Shown here piece after piece: positions 47,981 through 57,610 of a stretch of DNA of 64,000 nucleotides. The stretch is taken from positions 9,995 through 73,994 of the forward strand of contig DCZO01000016.1 of NCBI GenBank assembly GCA_002331335.1, given 5' to 3'. The notes under the pieces were generated by a model. It ran no database searches and was not told where the DNA came from. It saw only the letters and a program-made list of their open reading frames with translations. Each line of letters begins with the position of its first letter. Positions within the stretch are counted from its first letter, which is position 1. The stretch comes from Nitrospira sp. UBA2082. Its GTDB lineage: Bacteria > Nitrospirota > Nitrospiria > Nitrospirales > Nitrospiraceae. A program made the position numbers and the translations under genes.

Positions 47981-49474
47981 TTATGGATTTTCTGTTGGAT
48001 CAATGTGCCGACGATCGCGCCCATCATGCGGCGTTGGGAGGAAGGGGAAGACCGTCGCAATACCATTGGCGGTCTTGTTCCCTCCCACGGCGCCGATGTT
48101 GAAGTTCACACCGTCACCAAGATTCGGCACGGAAGCGCCGGGGATTAAGGCTCCGGCGACGACTCTGAGTGCCAGGTCGGTCACATCATCGTTCGGGCGT
48201 CGACCGTTCGGGAATCCTGCCTTGTCCGCTGTGGCGTTCCCGTTCGCGTCGTGGGCGAAGGGGCCCAGCCGTTTTTGGTTTGCAGGCTGAGTCGGTGGAT
48301 CGTCCAAGTTGACTCGCAGAAAATCAGCGAGGGTTTCGTTGGTCTTGCCTGATCCGCACACCGGTGACCCCGGAGTATATCGCAGCAAGGCGTTCACCAG
48401 ATCTTCACGCGCGTCTGTAGGGAACCCAGTGCCGAAGACCACATTGAGGGCCGTCGCAAGCGCCGAGTTGCAGTAGAACGAGACGAAATCAGCTTCGTCT
48501 TCTGCGTCAGTGGCGTTCCACTTGTCTTTCATGTTGGTCGCGATGATCAATTCGTTGATGAGCGGATTGCCCATACGTGCCACTTGGACAAAGCGCGCAC
48601 TGTTTTCGCGAGCCCCGTTCTTCTTGATGACCGTGACTTTCGGCCGGCTCGTGCTGGCATAGGCGCCGAGTACCAGATTGCCGTTTGGACCCATCAAGTC
48701 GCTGATAGGGACTTCAAGAGCGATCGTGTTGACGTTGAATCCACTAAAGGTGTCGGCATTGCCGGATCCCGGTGCCCCAACGATAATCGCGTCGTTGGCA
48801 TCGTTGGCGGGAGAGAGGATCGGCGAGATGTGCAGGTTCAAGGTGTCGAAGGTCCCCCCCAGGTCAATGTAAAAGGTCTCATCCCGCTGACCCGCGAAGA
48901 CCCTCCCGCCGTTCTTCAAGGGATAAATCCCCTTGGCCGCCAGCTCCTCGTATTTCGGCATGGTGCCGGTGCCGGTGTTTGACGGCACCGCGTACATGGG
49001 TCCGGTTCCGAGGTCGCGCGGCTGTTGACCGTAGCGCTGTTCTGTGACGGTATAACTTTGCCGCACGAGCAGCCCTTCCGATCCTCCACCCGTGAGGGCT
49101 GTGATGGGAGGCAATGCCACGTAGGCCAACGGGAACACATTGCCCGGTTGGCGGATCTCGGTCTTGAAGCGGATTTGATAGGTGATATTCGCCGCAATGT
49201 TGTTCTTATTGTTGTCGATGTGGATTTCGTAGAGCACATCATCCGCGAAGTTGAAGTAATTGGGTCCTGAGCCCGGCTCCTGACCAGGAATCACGTTCAT
49301 GATTAGGATGGCTTTGTCAGGATTTTCCCAGCTGCGGAAGAAATAGAAGTCTGTAATATCTGCCGCCGGGTCATTGGCAATCATTGGAGCCTCACGATGG
49401 CTGGCAGCCAAGACCGGCGTCGCCATCAGGAGAGAGAGTGCGGTCAAGATGAATGATCGAAATCGAGCGAACAT
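47981..49474 (-). CDS. DUF4331 exported protein
   Basis: 497 residues. The signal peptide ends VLAAS and the mature protein begins HREAPMIANDPAADITDFYF, the family's signature start. Further blocks are ILIMNVIPGQEPGSGPNYF, YEIHIDNNKNN and PLINELIIATNMKDKWN. Function is unknown; these proteins are often near TPR and transport genes. It is the gene before tonB in the same direction. Confidence 0.88.
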   Translation of the reverse strand: MFARFRSFILTALSLLMATPVLAASHREAPMIANDPAADITDFYFFRSWENPDKAILIMNVIPGQEPGSGPNYFNFADDVLYEIHIDNNKNNIAANITYQIRFKTEIRQPGNVFPLAYVALPPITALTGGGSEGLLVRQSYTVTEQRYGQQPRDLGTGPMYAVPSNTGTGTMPKYEELAAKGIYPLKNGGRVFAGQRDETFYIDLGGTFDTLNLHISPILSPANDANDAIIVGAPGSGNADTFSGFNVNTIALEVPISDLMGPNGNLVLGAYASTSRPKVTVIKKNGARENSARFVQVARMGNPLINELIIATNMKDKWNATDAEDEADFVSFYCNSALATALNVVFGTGFPTDAREDLVNALLRYTPGSPVCGSGKTNETLADFLRVNLDDPPTQPANQKRLGPFAHDANGNATADKAGFPNGRRPNDDVTDLALRVVAGALIPGASVPNLGDGVNFNIGAVGGNKTANGIATVFPFLPTPHDGRDRRHIDPTENP

Positions 49475-49516
49475 GGTGTCCTCCTTGTGAACAGATCCGC
49501 TTGGTAGCGGGGTGGA

Positions 49517-49738
49517 TTACAGGTCCGGCTTCGGTGTCGGATCGGGCTCTGAGTTGGCTCGACTCACCAGCCCGGACTCTTGTGATGTCAGTGCATCCGA
49601 TTGTGGGGTGCGTTGATCCTCCGCGGAAGCCACCGGTCCCTGTGTAGGAACGATCGGACCTGTATCGCTTCCGGTACAGCCGGAGAGCACTCCGACTGCC
49701 AGCGCGATGCTCAGAGCTGAATACATGTATGATTTCAT
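49517..49738 (-). CDS. small lipoprotein
   Basis: 73 residues; lipoprotein signal ending GVLSGC and a short disordered mature part rich in Ser, Thr, Pro and Gln. GAGGAGG precedes ATG 49738. It lies between the globin gene and the DUF4331 gene, on the same strand. No family was recognised. Confidence 0.7.
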   Translation of the reverse strand: MKSYMYSALSIALAVGVLSGCTGSDTGPIVPTQGPVASAEDQRTPQSDALTSQESGLVSRANSEPDPTPKPDL

Positions 49739-49782
49739 GAAGCCCTCCTCTTGAATGACCCGGGGATGTTCTCTCTGGCTAC

Positions 49783-50256
49783 TTAGTACATGGAGACTTG
49801 AGGCTTCTCGACGATATCTTTCTTCATCGGCCCCAACGCGCCGAGTAATTCGTTCTTCTCACGCTCCGGGACCTTGAATTTGTTCAACGTCGCCACGAGA
49901 TCACCGACGAGTGCGTCAAAGTCAGCGCTGCTGACCCCCATGCCGGTATGGGTGGCTTTCATACTACGGCCCGTATAGGTGCAGGGGCCGCCGGAGGCCT
50001 GGCAGATCTGCTCGACGAGCAGCATTTTCAAACGAGGGATGTCCGTATTGGCAAATTTGCCGTTGATGCGGCTATCGGCAGCCACTCGGCCGACAAAGTC
50101 ATCGACGACAGCCGTGATGGCCGGCTTTCCCCCCAATCGGTCATAGAGCGGCTTGTCCGATCCCATAGGGATGGAGTTCTGTTCCATGGTTTGACAACCC
50201 ATGAGGGTCAGCGCGAACAGGCTGACCGTGAGAAATGATGCGATGTTGACGTTCAT
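49783..50256 (-). CDS. truncated haemoglobin (group I) with lipoprotein signal
   Basis: 157 residues from ATG 50256 (GGAGGT upstream). A lipobox LTLMGC puts C21 at the mature start. The globin follows: PLYDRLGGKPAITAVVDDF, FANTDIPRLK, then the proximal His region MKATHTGMGVSSADFD (H103). Truncated globins bind O2 or NO and are usually cytoplasmic, so lipidation is unusual. It is divergent from an ECF sigma gene and first of the minus-strand set. Confidence 0.88.
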   Translation of the reverse strand: MNVNIASFLTVSLFALTLMGCQTMEQNSIPMGSDKPLYDRLGGKPAITAVVDDFVGRVAADSRINGKFANTDIPRLKMLLVEQICQASGGPCTYTGRSMKATHTGMGVSSADFDALVGDLVATLNKFKVPEREKNELLGALGPMKKDIVEKPQVSMY

Positions 50257-50500
50257 GATAGGACCTCCATTGATAGTGAATGAGTGGTTGTTTGGCTCTC
50301 TCCGTTCAATCAGGACCTGACGACGGCTTGTTCTCAATTACGAAACCGAGGTGGATTTGGATCTCTGTTGCCGTGGTGAATCCTTGTCGCCGTGATGAGA
50401 GCGGTGGTATAGTTGGTTTCCGAAGGGGACCTGAGAAAAAGTTTCAGACCTGAAATCCGATCTCCTCCAGTTTCTCGTAGAGCATAGTGGGGGAGACTCT

Positions 50501-51103
50501 ATGCTGGTGATGTCGCCAGAAATGAGCAAGGTGATTCAGGAACAGGAGTGGGGCCAGCTGATTGCCCAAACGGCCCAGGGCGATCAGGCGGCATTGGCCA
50601 CGCTGTACGACTGCACCAGTCCTCAGGTATTCGGGTTTGTTCTCAAGATTCTGAATAACCGCGAATCCGCTGAAGAAGTGACCTTGGACGTCTATACTCA
50701 AGTGTGGCGTCAGGCCCATACCTATGACCGCACGCGAGGCACTCCTGGCGCGTGGCTGATGACCCTGGCTCGGACAAGGGCGATCGACCGGTTTCGTGCA
50801 GGGGCTGCCGAGCGCGGGCGAATCGAGTCGCTGGATGCTGCGCAGTTGTTTGCGAGTGACGAGGGGACGCCGGAGCAGAATGTGGCCGGGCAGGAGCGCC
50901 GGCGATATGTCCACCAAGCATTAAATACGCTGACAGCGGAGCAGCGGCAAGCGATTGCGCTGGCCTATTTCTATGGCTTAAGCCAGAGCGAGATCGCGGA
51001 GAAGTTGGAATTGCCGTTAGGAACCGTGAAGACAAGAATGCGACTGGGCATGATCAAATTGCGCGATGCCCTCGCACCTTATGAAACGGGGTTAGTGCTG
51101 TGA
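50501..51103 (+). CDS. ECF sigma factor paired with ChrR-like anti-sigma
   Basis: 200 residues. Region 2 (VFGFVLKILNNRESAEEVTL, DVYTQVWRQAHTYD, WLMTLARTRAIDRFR) and region 4 (LSQSEIAEKLELPLGTVKTR) are clear. GGGGGAG precedes ATG 50501. The stop overlaps the next start as GTGA. It resembles SigK/RpoE groups controlled by a cupin-type anti-sigma factor. The divergent globin-to-HupE genes may be targets. Confidence 0.92.
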   Translation: MLVMSPEMSKVIQEQEWGQLIAQTAQGDQAALATLYDCTSPQVFGFVLKILNNRESAEEVTLDVYTQVWRQAHTYDRTRGTPGAWLMTLARTRAIDRFRAGAAERGRIESLDAAQLFASDEGTPEQNVAGQERRRYVHQALNTLTAEQRQAIALAYFYGLSQSEIAEKLELPLGTVKTRMRLGMIKLRDALAPYETGLVL

Positions 51104-51990
51104 CTGAGGCCAAGTTGCCGGAAGAACTGGACGAACAGGCGATGCTCCACGCGCTCGGAGTGTTGAACTCCCATCATGACGAGGCTTTTCTCGTGCGACT
51201 TCGAGGAGGGTCCGATCTCTTGCACCGGGCGACAGCAGCCTATCAGGCAGTCACGGAGTCGCTGGCTACCACCGTGACGCCTGTGCCCCCTCCAGCAGCT
51301 CTCCGTGAACGCCTCGTTACCCGTATCGAGTTGGAAGCCGCTCGCGAGGCCGTACAGTTTGAACGCACCGCCGATGCACTGGCTTTTGGCGTCGTTTCTC
51401 CTGTGCATCCACAGGCGCTGTTGCGGGATCGCCTTTTATCCAGAGTTGAAGGGAAGTCGAAAGTGCCGCTCGATGTCAGCGATTCTATAGCCGTCCAAGG
51501 CGAATCCAGGGTTCCGATTGGTGATGAACAAGCGAGTGCGAGCAAGGGGCGTTTGCCTGGGAACGCTGGCTCTTTATCCCTGTGGTTGCAGTCTTGCTGG
51601 CAGTCCGTGTGGAATGTCTTGAGAACGATGTTTGTTCGTGCTGTGGCTCCTCGACCGTCGAACCAGGGCTTTACCTTCATTAAGGCTACGGAGGGAGCGT
51701 GGCTCACCATCGCGCCGGGCGTGGTCGTAAAGCTACTTTCGTACGATTCCATTTCTCGCAGGGCGACGTCTCTTGTGCGCATTGCCCCAGGCACCAGTTA
51801 TGCCCCACATCGCCATGCAGCAGTGGAAGAGTTGTATGTGCTTGAAGGCGGCTGTGTGTGCGCCGAGCAGGAACTCAAGGTCGGCGACTATCATCGGGCC
51901 GACGCCGGTACCGAGCACCACGATACCTCCTCAGATGACGGATGCCTGCTGCTCGTGATCTCCTCTCCTCAAAACGAGATGATCCCATAG
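51100..51990 (+). CDS. ChrR-like anti-sigma factor with C-terminal cupin domain
   Basis: 296 residues starting at GTG 51100. The N-terminal part (about residues 1-150) resembles an anti-sigma domain. Its ALRERLVTRIE-type helices appear twice, but it lacks the His-Cys-Cys zinc motif. The C-terminal cupin (about 200-290) has APGTSYAPHRHAAVEELYVL with probable metal ligands. ChrR-type proteins release sigma under oxidative stress such as singlet oxygen; the signal here is unknown. Confidence 0.85.
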   Translation: MTEAKLPEELDEQAMLHALGVLNSHHDEAFLVRLRGGSDLLHRATAAYQAVTESLATTVTPVPPPAALRERLVTRIELEAAREAVQFERTADALAFGVVSPVHPQALLRDRLLSRVEGKSKVPLDVSDSIAVQGESRVPIGDEQASASKGRLPGNAGSLSLWLQSCWQSVWNVLRTMFVRAVAPRPSNQGFTFIKATEGAWLTIAPGVVVKLLSYDSISRRATSLVRIAPGTSYAPHRHAAVEELYVLEGGCVCAEQELKVGDYHRADAGTEHHDTSSDDGCLLLVISSPQNEMIP

Positions 51991-52141
51991 CGTCTTCGTT
52001 CCTTCTCATGTTCCCCGGCCCGGTATGAATCCAATCCTCACGGGGCTCTCGTAACACACTCAGAACTGATGGGTGAAGGTTGTTAGTCTGTCTTAGGGGT
52101 GCTATGAATAGAAAATTCGTGTTACTCCAGGAGGGACTCTT

Positions 52142-52558
52142 ATGAATGACCTGACTCGATTCGGCGTGTCGCTCGATCGGCGGTTGCTCAACGAGTTTGA
52201 TCGCCATATTCGGCGACGCAGTTACACAAACCGTTCGGAAGCGCTCCGAGATCTCATCCGAGGCAATTTGGTGGGGGAGGAGTGGGATGACAACAAAGAG
52301 ACGGTTGGCACAATCACCTTTGTCTATGACCATCATGTGCGGGATCTGACGGGCAAGTTGACCGACATTCAGCATGACTATCAGGGGCAGATTCTGTCCG
52401 GCATGCACGTGCATCTCGATCATGACCATTGCCTCGAAGTCCTGGTGGTCAAAGGCAAGGGGTCAGAGATCAAAAAAGTGGCGGATGCGTTGGTATCGGT
52501 TAAAGGTGTGAAGCACGGCAAGTTGACGATGACTACCTCAGGGAAGGCGCTCCGCTAA
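52142..52558 (+). CDS. nikR: nickel-responsive regulator NikR
   Basis: 138 residues: ribbon-helix-helix N-terminus (RFGVSLDRRLLNEFDRHI) and an ACT-like nickel-binding domain. H78, H89, H91 and C97 match the His-His-His-Cys site of E. coli NikR with identical spacing. It represses nickel uptake when nickel is sufficient. AGGAGG precedes ATG 52142. The TonB-dependent receptor follows 22 bases later and may be autoregulated with it. Confidence 0.95.
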   Translation: MNDLTRFGVSLDRRLLNEFDRHIRRRSYTNRSEALRDLIRGNLVGEEWDDNKETVGTITFVYDHHVRDLTGKLTDIQHDYQGQILSGMHVHLDHDHCLEVLVVKGKGSEIKKVADALVSVKGVKHGKLTMTTSGKALR

Positions 52559-52580
52559 CGGTTCCCGAAGCCTCTTTACC

Positions 52581-54635
52581 ATGATGACGCCCCCACGGTA
52601 CTCCATCGGACTCTTGTCGGCAGGGTTGACGTTGTGTCTGGCCGGCGTGGCCTTAGCCCATGATCCCGATGAGGAAGAAGTTGAGGTCCCGGAAGTCTCC
52701 GTGAGGGCAGAAAGGCCTGTGGCCGCCTCTTCCCAGCGGTTCATTCCTGACAAGGAAATCGTCCTTCAACCTCAAGGGCGCCCGGCCCAGGTGCTTCGCC
52801 TGATTCCCGGGTTCGTGGCGATCGAACATTCGGGTGGGGGTGGGAAGGCCGACCAATACTTTCTCCGGGGGTTCGATGCCGACCATGGGACCGACGTGGC
52901 CTTTTCTCTTGACAGCATGCCAATCAACCTCCGCACACATGCACATGGTCAGGGGTACACCGATCTCAATTTCATCATTCCGGAAACCATCGCGGGGGTC
53001 GAGGCGAACAAGGGCGCCTATCTGCCTGAACTCGGAGATTTTGCGACGGCAGGAGCGGTGAATTTTAAGACTCGGGATGTCGTCAAAGAAGGCATGATTC
53101 AGGGAACAGGCGGTCAGTTTGAGACACAGCGCTATCTCCTGATGTTCTCACCGACGAAGGACCGGGTCCGTACGTTGATCGCCGGTGAGGGCTATTACAC
53201 GAATGGTCCGTATCTCAACGACAACCAATATCACCGCGCCAATTTCTTTGGGAAAGTGACCACGAACGTCACCGGCCGGGATGAGCTGAGTCTGCACACG
53301 ACGTTTCTACAGTCCCGGTGGGACGGCTCCGGCGAAATTCCCCTGAGAGCCGTAAGCCTGGGTTCGCTCAATCGATTCGGATCGATCAATCCGACGGAGG
53401 GTGGCCATACGCTTCGAACCACCGGCCAACTGAATTACCACTACGACACGACGACCGGCGGCCAGTTCTTTGCGAATGCCTATGGTCAGTATTATCGGCT
53501 GGACCTGTTCACGAACTTCACATTCTTTCTCAATGACCCCGTCAACGGCGATGGCTTTGCGCAATTCGATCGCCGCGTCACCTATGGAGGTGACATTGGG
53601 TACAAGCACCGTGCCGATGTGCTGGGAGTCCCGATTGTTGGGACGGTGGGATTCCAGACCAGAGCGGACGATATCCATCTGAGATTAGGCACACAGCGGG
53701 CTAGGGTGCCGACCGGGACGACGGTAGACAGCCATGCGGTCGAGGTCTCGTACTCGCCGTTCGTCAAAGCGGAAGTCCAACCGCTTTCCTGGATGCGATT
53801 AGTTGGAGGTTTGCGGAGTGAGTTCTTTACCTTCGATGTCAGCAATCGTTGTCTCGCATGTACAGAACGACCGGCCGGCCGAGCCGCCTCTAGCATCGTA
53901 CTGCCTAAGTTGAGCGTCATCCTGGGCCCTTGGGCTCATACCGAACTCTTTCTCAACTACGGGGAAGGGTTTCATAGCAATGACGCACGGTCTGTGGTGG
54001 CGCGCGGGGCTTCCCCCCTTGCCAGAGGGAGAAATTATGAAATCGGCCTTCGATCGAGACCCTGGGGTTCTGACGGCCTCGAGCTTTCTGTCACAGCCTG
54101 GCGGATCGATCTTCAGTCGGAACTCGTGTTTGTGGGCGACGACGGGACGACGGAGATTCGTGGGGCGAGCAGGCGTCAGGGAGTGGAAGTGGCTGCCAGA
54201 GGCAAAGTGTGGGGCCCACTCTACGTCAACGGCAGTTTTACCTGGACGCACGCAGAATTTCGCAATGGGGACGCCATCCCGTTGGCGCCGGAATACACGG
54301 CCTATGGGGCGGCGATTCTTCAATGGCCGGAAGGGCTGACGACTCAACTGCAAGCCACTTATCTCGGGGTTCGCCCGCTCATCGAGGATCGGAGCGTCAA
54401 GTCGCCGTCGTGGCTGACATTCGACCTGTCGGAGCGATACCGGATCCCCATCGCCTTGCCGCATGGACGCATGGAAGCCTTCCTGTTCGTACAAAATCTA
54501 TTCAACACCGAATGGGAGCAAGCGATCTTCGCGTTCGAATCACGGCTCCGCAATGAGGCGGCAGGTGTCAACGACATCCATTTCGTGCCGGGCAATCCGC
54601 GCACAGTAATGGGAGGGCTCGCCTGGTATTTTTGA
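52581..54635 (+). CDS. TonB-dependent outer-membrane receptor
   Basis: 684 residues. The signal peptide ends VALAHDPDE. The plug domain has RPAQVLRLIPGFVAIEHSGG, QYFLRGFDADHGTDV and EANKGAYLPELGDFATAGAV; the barrel ends in GGLAWYF with a terminal aromatic. A Cys pair (RCLACTE) lies in one loop. Linkage to nikR suggests nickel or a nickel chelate as ligand; this is inference. Confidence 0.9.
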   Translation: MMTPPRYSIGLLSAGLTLCLAGVALAHDPDEEEVEVPEVSVRAERPVAASSQRFIPDKEIVLQPQGRPAQVLRLIPGFVAIEHSGGGGKADQYFLRGFDADHGTDVAFSLDSMPINLRTHAHGQGYTDLNFIIPETIAGVEANKGAYLPELGDFATAGAVNFKTRDVVKEGMIQGTGGQFETQRYLLMFSPTKDRVRTLIAGEGYYTNGPYLNDNQYHRANFFGKVTTNVTGRDELSLHTTFLQSRWDGSGEIPLRAVSLGSLNRFGSINPTEGGHTLRTTGQLNYHYDTTTGGQFFANAYGQYYRLDLFTNFTFFLNDPVNGDGFAQFDRRVTYGGDIGYKHRADVLGVPIVGTVGFQTRADDIHLRLGTQRARVPTGTTVDSHAVEVSYSPFVKAEVQPLSWMRLVGGLRSEFFTFDVSNRCLACTERPAGRAASSIVLPKLSVILGPWAHTELFLNYGEGFHSNDARSVVARGASPLARGRNYEIGLRSRPWGSDGLELSVTAWRIDLQSELVFVGDDGTTEIRGASRRQGVEVAARGKVWGPLYVNGSFTWTHAEFRNGDAIPLAPEYTAYGAAILQWPEGLTTQLQATYLGVRPLIEDRSVKSPSWLTFDLSERYRIPIALPHGRMEAFLFVQNLFNTEWEQAIFAFESRLRNEAAGVNDIHFVPGNPRTVMGGLAWYF

Positions 54636-54952
54636 TCTTCCGATGGGGCTCGATTCACCTGAAACGGTTCCATTCCTGCCGCAACATGCCTACGGAAGAG
54701 TGAAGGACCGGCCACTCTTTCAGTAGCCTATGGAGTACAGTGATAAATAATATTATAAATCATGAGGATACGCGCATAGAGCGACCTCCTGTGAAGCCGT
54801 TTGCCTGCAACCCGATGAATACACCCGCTAGCCATTCCAAAATATTCACCAGGAAATGGGGCTGATTTCATCCGCGTGACCGTGGTTGTTCCAACGGTAT
54901 AGCGTTTGCTCCTAGCCAGCATGCCGACTTCCCAACACGGAGGTGACGCAGC
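54636..54952. other. intergenic region with an AT-rich segment
   Basis: 317 bases without a supported gene. A markedly AT-rich stretch (about 54739-54765, TAAATAATATTATAAAT) stands out from the GC-rich surroundings and may be a promoter or bent DNA. Confidence 0.4.
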
Positions 54953-55387
54953 ATGATTGGAACACGCGAAGTTGTTCACCAGGTTCATCCACAGCTTGCG
55001 GAGTCTATGCGAGCAGGCATGCTTTCCAGTCTGTCCGGTCTTCGCGCCGGCCTTCCAGCCGTCAATCACCGGAGAGAGGATCGGGTGTCAGAACAACGGG
55101 TTTGTACCTATGAGATCTGCGAGTCTATCGATGAAGAAGCGGTCGTGATTCAAGAGGGCGAAGCCTATAGTCTGAACCAAAGCACACATGGGATCTTGTT
55201 GCTTATGGGCTATGCCCCCAGGGTGCAACAGCTTCTCGAGCTTCATATTCCCGAATCCAGATGGTGCCGGTCGATGAACCTGTACGAAATTCAATGGACA
55301 AAGTCCATCTCCATCGAGTCCCGCGGGGAGCTCTTCCTCGTCGGATGCCGGTTGACGTTCGGACCGTCACGCTACTGGGCGTTCTAA
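54953..55387 (+). CDS. PilZ-like small protein
   Basis: 144 residues. The core EGEAYSLNQSTHGILLLM, then LLELHIPES and FLVGCRLTFGPSRYWAF, resembles PilZ-type beta-barrels, but the N-terminal RxxxR of c-di-GMP binding members is not clear (HRREDR is a candidate). A role in c-di-GMP response is possible only. GGAGGTGAC precedes ATG 54953. It stands alone. Confidence 0.55.
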   Translation: MIGTREVVHQVHPQLAESMRAGMLSSLSGLRAGLPAVNHRREDRVSEQRVCTYEICESIDEEAVVIQEGEAYSLNQSTHGILLLMGYAPRVQQLLELHIPESRWCRSMNLYEIQWTKSISIESRGELFLVGCRLTFGPSRYWAF

Positions 55388-55559
55388 CCCAGTCAAGCTC
55401 CCACCTGGATACAGATCAGTAGTTAAGGTCCGGGGTTGCCTGCACTTGTGCCACCACCGTCGGATTGAGATCAATCTCGACGTCGTGGTACTTGTACTCC
55501 TAATCTTACTTCACCTCTGACTCCGTCGTTCCTTCAACCCACTCAGAAAAGGAGCTCAT

Positions 55560-56018
55560 ATGCAACGTCTATCGGTTCAATTGTCTGCACTGGTGGTGGC
55601 CTCGGTCTTCGGCATCTCGACATTTGCGCAGATGCCGGCCTCTGACCCCACGGTCCCGCCCGTCACTCCTCCACCGGCTTCTGTGCCCGCTCCACCGCCA
55701 GTGCCGCCTACGCAGGCTCCTGCTGCTTCATCCGAGGAGAGGAAGGGTGACGGCGAAAAACACATGAGAGGTGACCGCCACCGTGACAAGTCTGAGCGGA
55801 AAGCGGAAAAAGAGCGCCGGAAGGCAGAGAGAAAGGCCGAAAAAGAGCGCCGGAAAGCCGAGCGGAAAGCAGAGAAGGAAAAACGGAAAGCCGAAAAACA
55901 AGAGCGGAAACAGGGTGACGACGACGATGATAAAGATGACGACGATGACAAGGATGACGACAGGGATGATGATCGTGGCAAGAAAGACGGCAAGCACAGA
56001 GGTAAAGGGCAGCACTGA
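55560..56018 (+). CDS. exported, highly charged repeat protein
   Basis: 152 residues. Signal peptide (LSALVVASVFGISTFAQ), a Pro-rich segment (about 28-60), then a Lys/Arg/Glu heptad-like region with ERRKAERKAEK repeated. A run of Asp with some Lys (DDDDDKDDD) and a basic His end follow. It could form a long single helix and bind cations or polyanions. No homologue is recognised. AAAGGAG precedes ATG 55560. Confidence 0.7.
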   Translation: MQRLSVQLSALVVASVFGISTFAQMPASDPTVPPVTPPPASVPAPPPVPPTQAPAASSEERKGDGEKHMRGDRHRDKSERKAEKERRKAERKAEKERRKAERKAEKEKRKAEKQERKQGDDDDDKDDDDDKDDDRDDDRGKKDGKHRGKGQH

Positions 56019-56157
56019 GGCTTGAACATACAGCCGTCATGCACGGGGTCACGGTTTTCGGAGCCGTGGCCCCGAACTGTTTCCAAACCGGTTCCCATTG
56101 CTCCCCGCCCGACACCCCGCTAGAATCCGCCCGCGATTGTGAGCGAGGCGAAGCCGC

Positions 56158-57573
56158 ATGCTGCTAAGTTTTGTCATCCTGTATCTCCTCATCTCCGTGG
56201 GCATCGGGTTGTTCGCCGCCACCCGGGTGCAAAACTCCAAGGATTTTGCCGTCGCCGGCAGAAGTTTGCCCTTGCCCATCGTCACGGCGACCGTCTTTGC
56301 GACCTGGTTCGGCGCTGAGGCTGTGCTCGGCATTTCTGCCACGTTCGTCCATGAAGGATTGCGCGGCGTGGTCGCCGACCCGTTTGGCTCAAGTATGTGT
56401 CTCATATTGGCGGGGTTGTTTTTCGCGCCGCGGTTATATCGGCTGAACATCATCACCGTCGGCGACTATTATCGGTTGCGCTTCGACCGCCGCGTGGAAG
56501 TGCTCTGCACGCTCGCCGTCGTCCTGTCGTATTTGGGGTGGGTGGCGGCCCAGTTCAAAGTGTTGGGGCTTGTGCTCAATACCGTCACCGACGGCGCCAT
56601 CAGCCAGACTGTCGGGATTGTCATCGGTGCCGCGATCGTCCTGACTTACACGACCTTCGGCGGGATGTTTTCTGTGGCCATTTTGGATTTCGTTCAAATC
56701 TCCGTGATCATGGGCGGACTGTTATACATCGCGTCCATTGTCAGCGGGCTGGCAGGAGGGGTGGGCGCTGTCGTCGAACATGCGGCTTCGGCGGGCAAGT
56801 TGGATTTGTTTCCGCCGCCGAGGCTGATGGAATGGATTCCGTTCATCGGCGCGTGGATCACGATGATGCTGGGGTCGATCCCCCAACAGGATGTATTCCA
56901 GCGCATCACCTCGGCGAAGGACGAACGGACGGCGGTGCGCGGGTCGTTGCTCGGGGGGACACTCTACTTCGGGTTCTGTTTCGTGCCGATGTTTCTGGCG
57001 TATGCGGCAATGTTGATAGATCCTGGGAAGTTCGGCGTCTTGCTGGAGCGGGACTCTCAACTGATTCTGCCGACGCTGATTTTACAGCACACGCCGCTGG
57101 TGGCACAGATCGTGTTCTTCGGTGCGGTGCTCTCCGCCGTGATGAGTTGTTCCAGCGCGACGTTGCTGGCGCCGTCCGTGGCGTTGAGCGAGAACGTCTT
57201 GAAGCCCCTGCTCACCCGGTTGAACGATTCGGAGTTTCTACGGTTGATGCGCGTCGTCTTGGTGGGGTTTGCCGGAGTCGTGCTGGCCATCGCGCTTTGG
57301 TCGGATGCGACGATTTACAAGTTGGTGGTGAATACCTACGAGGTGACGCTGGTAGCCGCGTTCATCCCGCTATTCGCAGGACTGTACTGGAAACGAGCCA
57401 CGACGCAGGGAGCCTTGTGCGCCATTATCGGCGGCACGACAAGTTGGATCTCGCTGGAGTTACTCGGTCCGCCCGATTCCCTCTGGCCGCCGCAACTTGT
57501 CGGATTGTTGATCGCAGGGGTCGGGATGGTCGTGGGATCGTTGTGGTCCTCTCGGACGACGGCTGCGCCATGA
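56158..57573 (+). CDS. sodium:solute symporter (SSS family)
   Basis: 471 residues with about 13 helices. Family blocks are DFAVAGRSLPLPIVTATVFA, ITVGDYYRLRFDRRVE and FVQISVIMGGLLYI, with later SAVMSCSSATLLAPS. It couples Na+ to uptake of an organic solute; PanF/PutP-type, substrate unknown. No good ribosome binding site is seen before ATG 56158. The 3' end has a decayed duplicate about 1.1 kb downstream. Confidence 0.88.
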   Translation: MLLSFVILYLLISVGIGLFAATRVQNSKDFAVAGRSLPLPIVTATVFATWFGAEAVLGISATFVHEGLRGVVADPFGSSMCLILAGLFFAPRLYRLNIITVGDYYRLRFDRRVEVLCTLAVVLSYLGWVAAQFKVLGLVLNTVTDGAISQTVGIVIGAAIVLTYTTFGGMFSVAILDFVQISVIMGGLLYIASIVSGLAGGVGAVVEHAASAGKLDLFPPPRLMEWIPFIGAWITMMLGSIPQQDVFQRITSAKDERTAVRGSLLGGTLYFGFCFVPMFLAYAAMLIDPGKFGVLLERDSQLILPTLILQHTPLVAQIVFFGAVLSAVMSCSSATLLAPSVALSENVLKPLLTRLNDSEFLRLMRVVLVGFAGVVLAIALWSDATIYKLVVNTYEVTLVAAFIPLFAGLYWKRATTQGALCAIIGGTTSWISLELLGPPDSLWPPQLVGLLIAGVGMVVGSLWSSRTTAAP

Positions 57574-57610
57574 GCGAGCCGTTCTTGGAGCGTTCTGCCT
57601 GCTCACCTGC

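Noticed and set aside
52051..52125. GTAACAC...GTGTTAC as a NikR operator
   Set aside because: The half sites are about 60 bases apart, unlike the closely spaced half sites of known NikR operators; no better site was found by eye.
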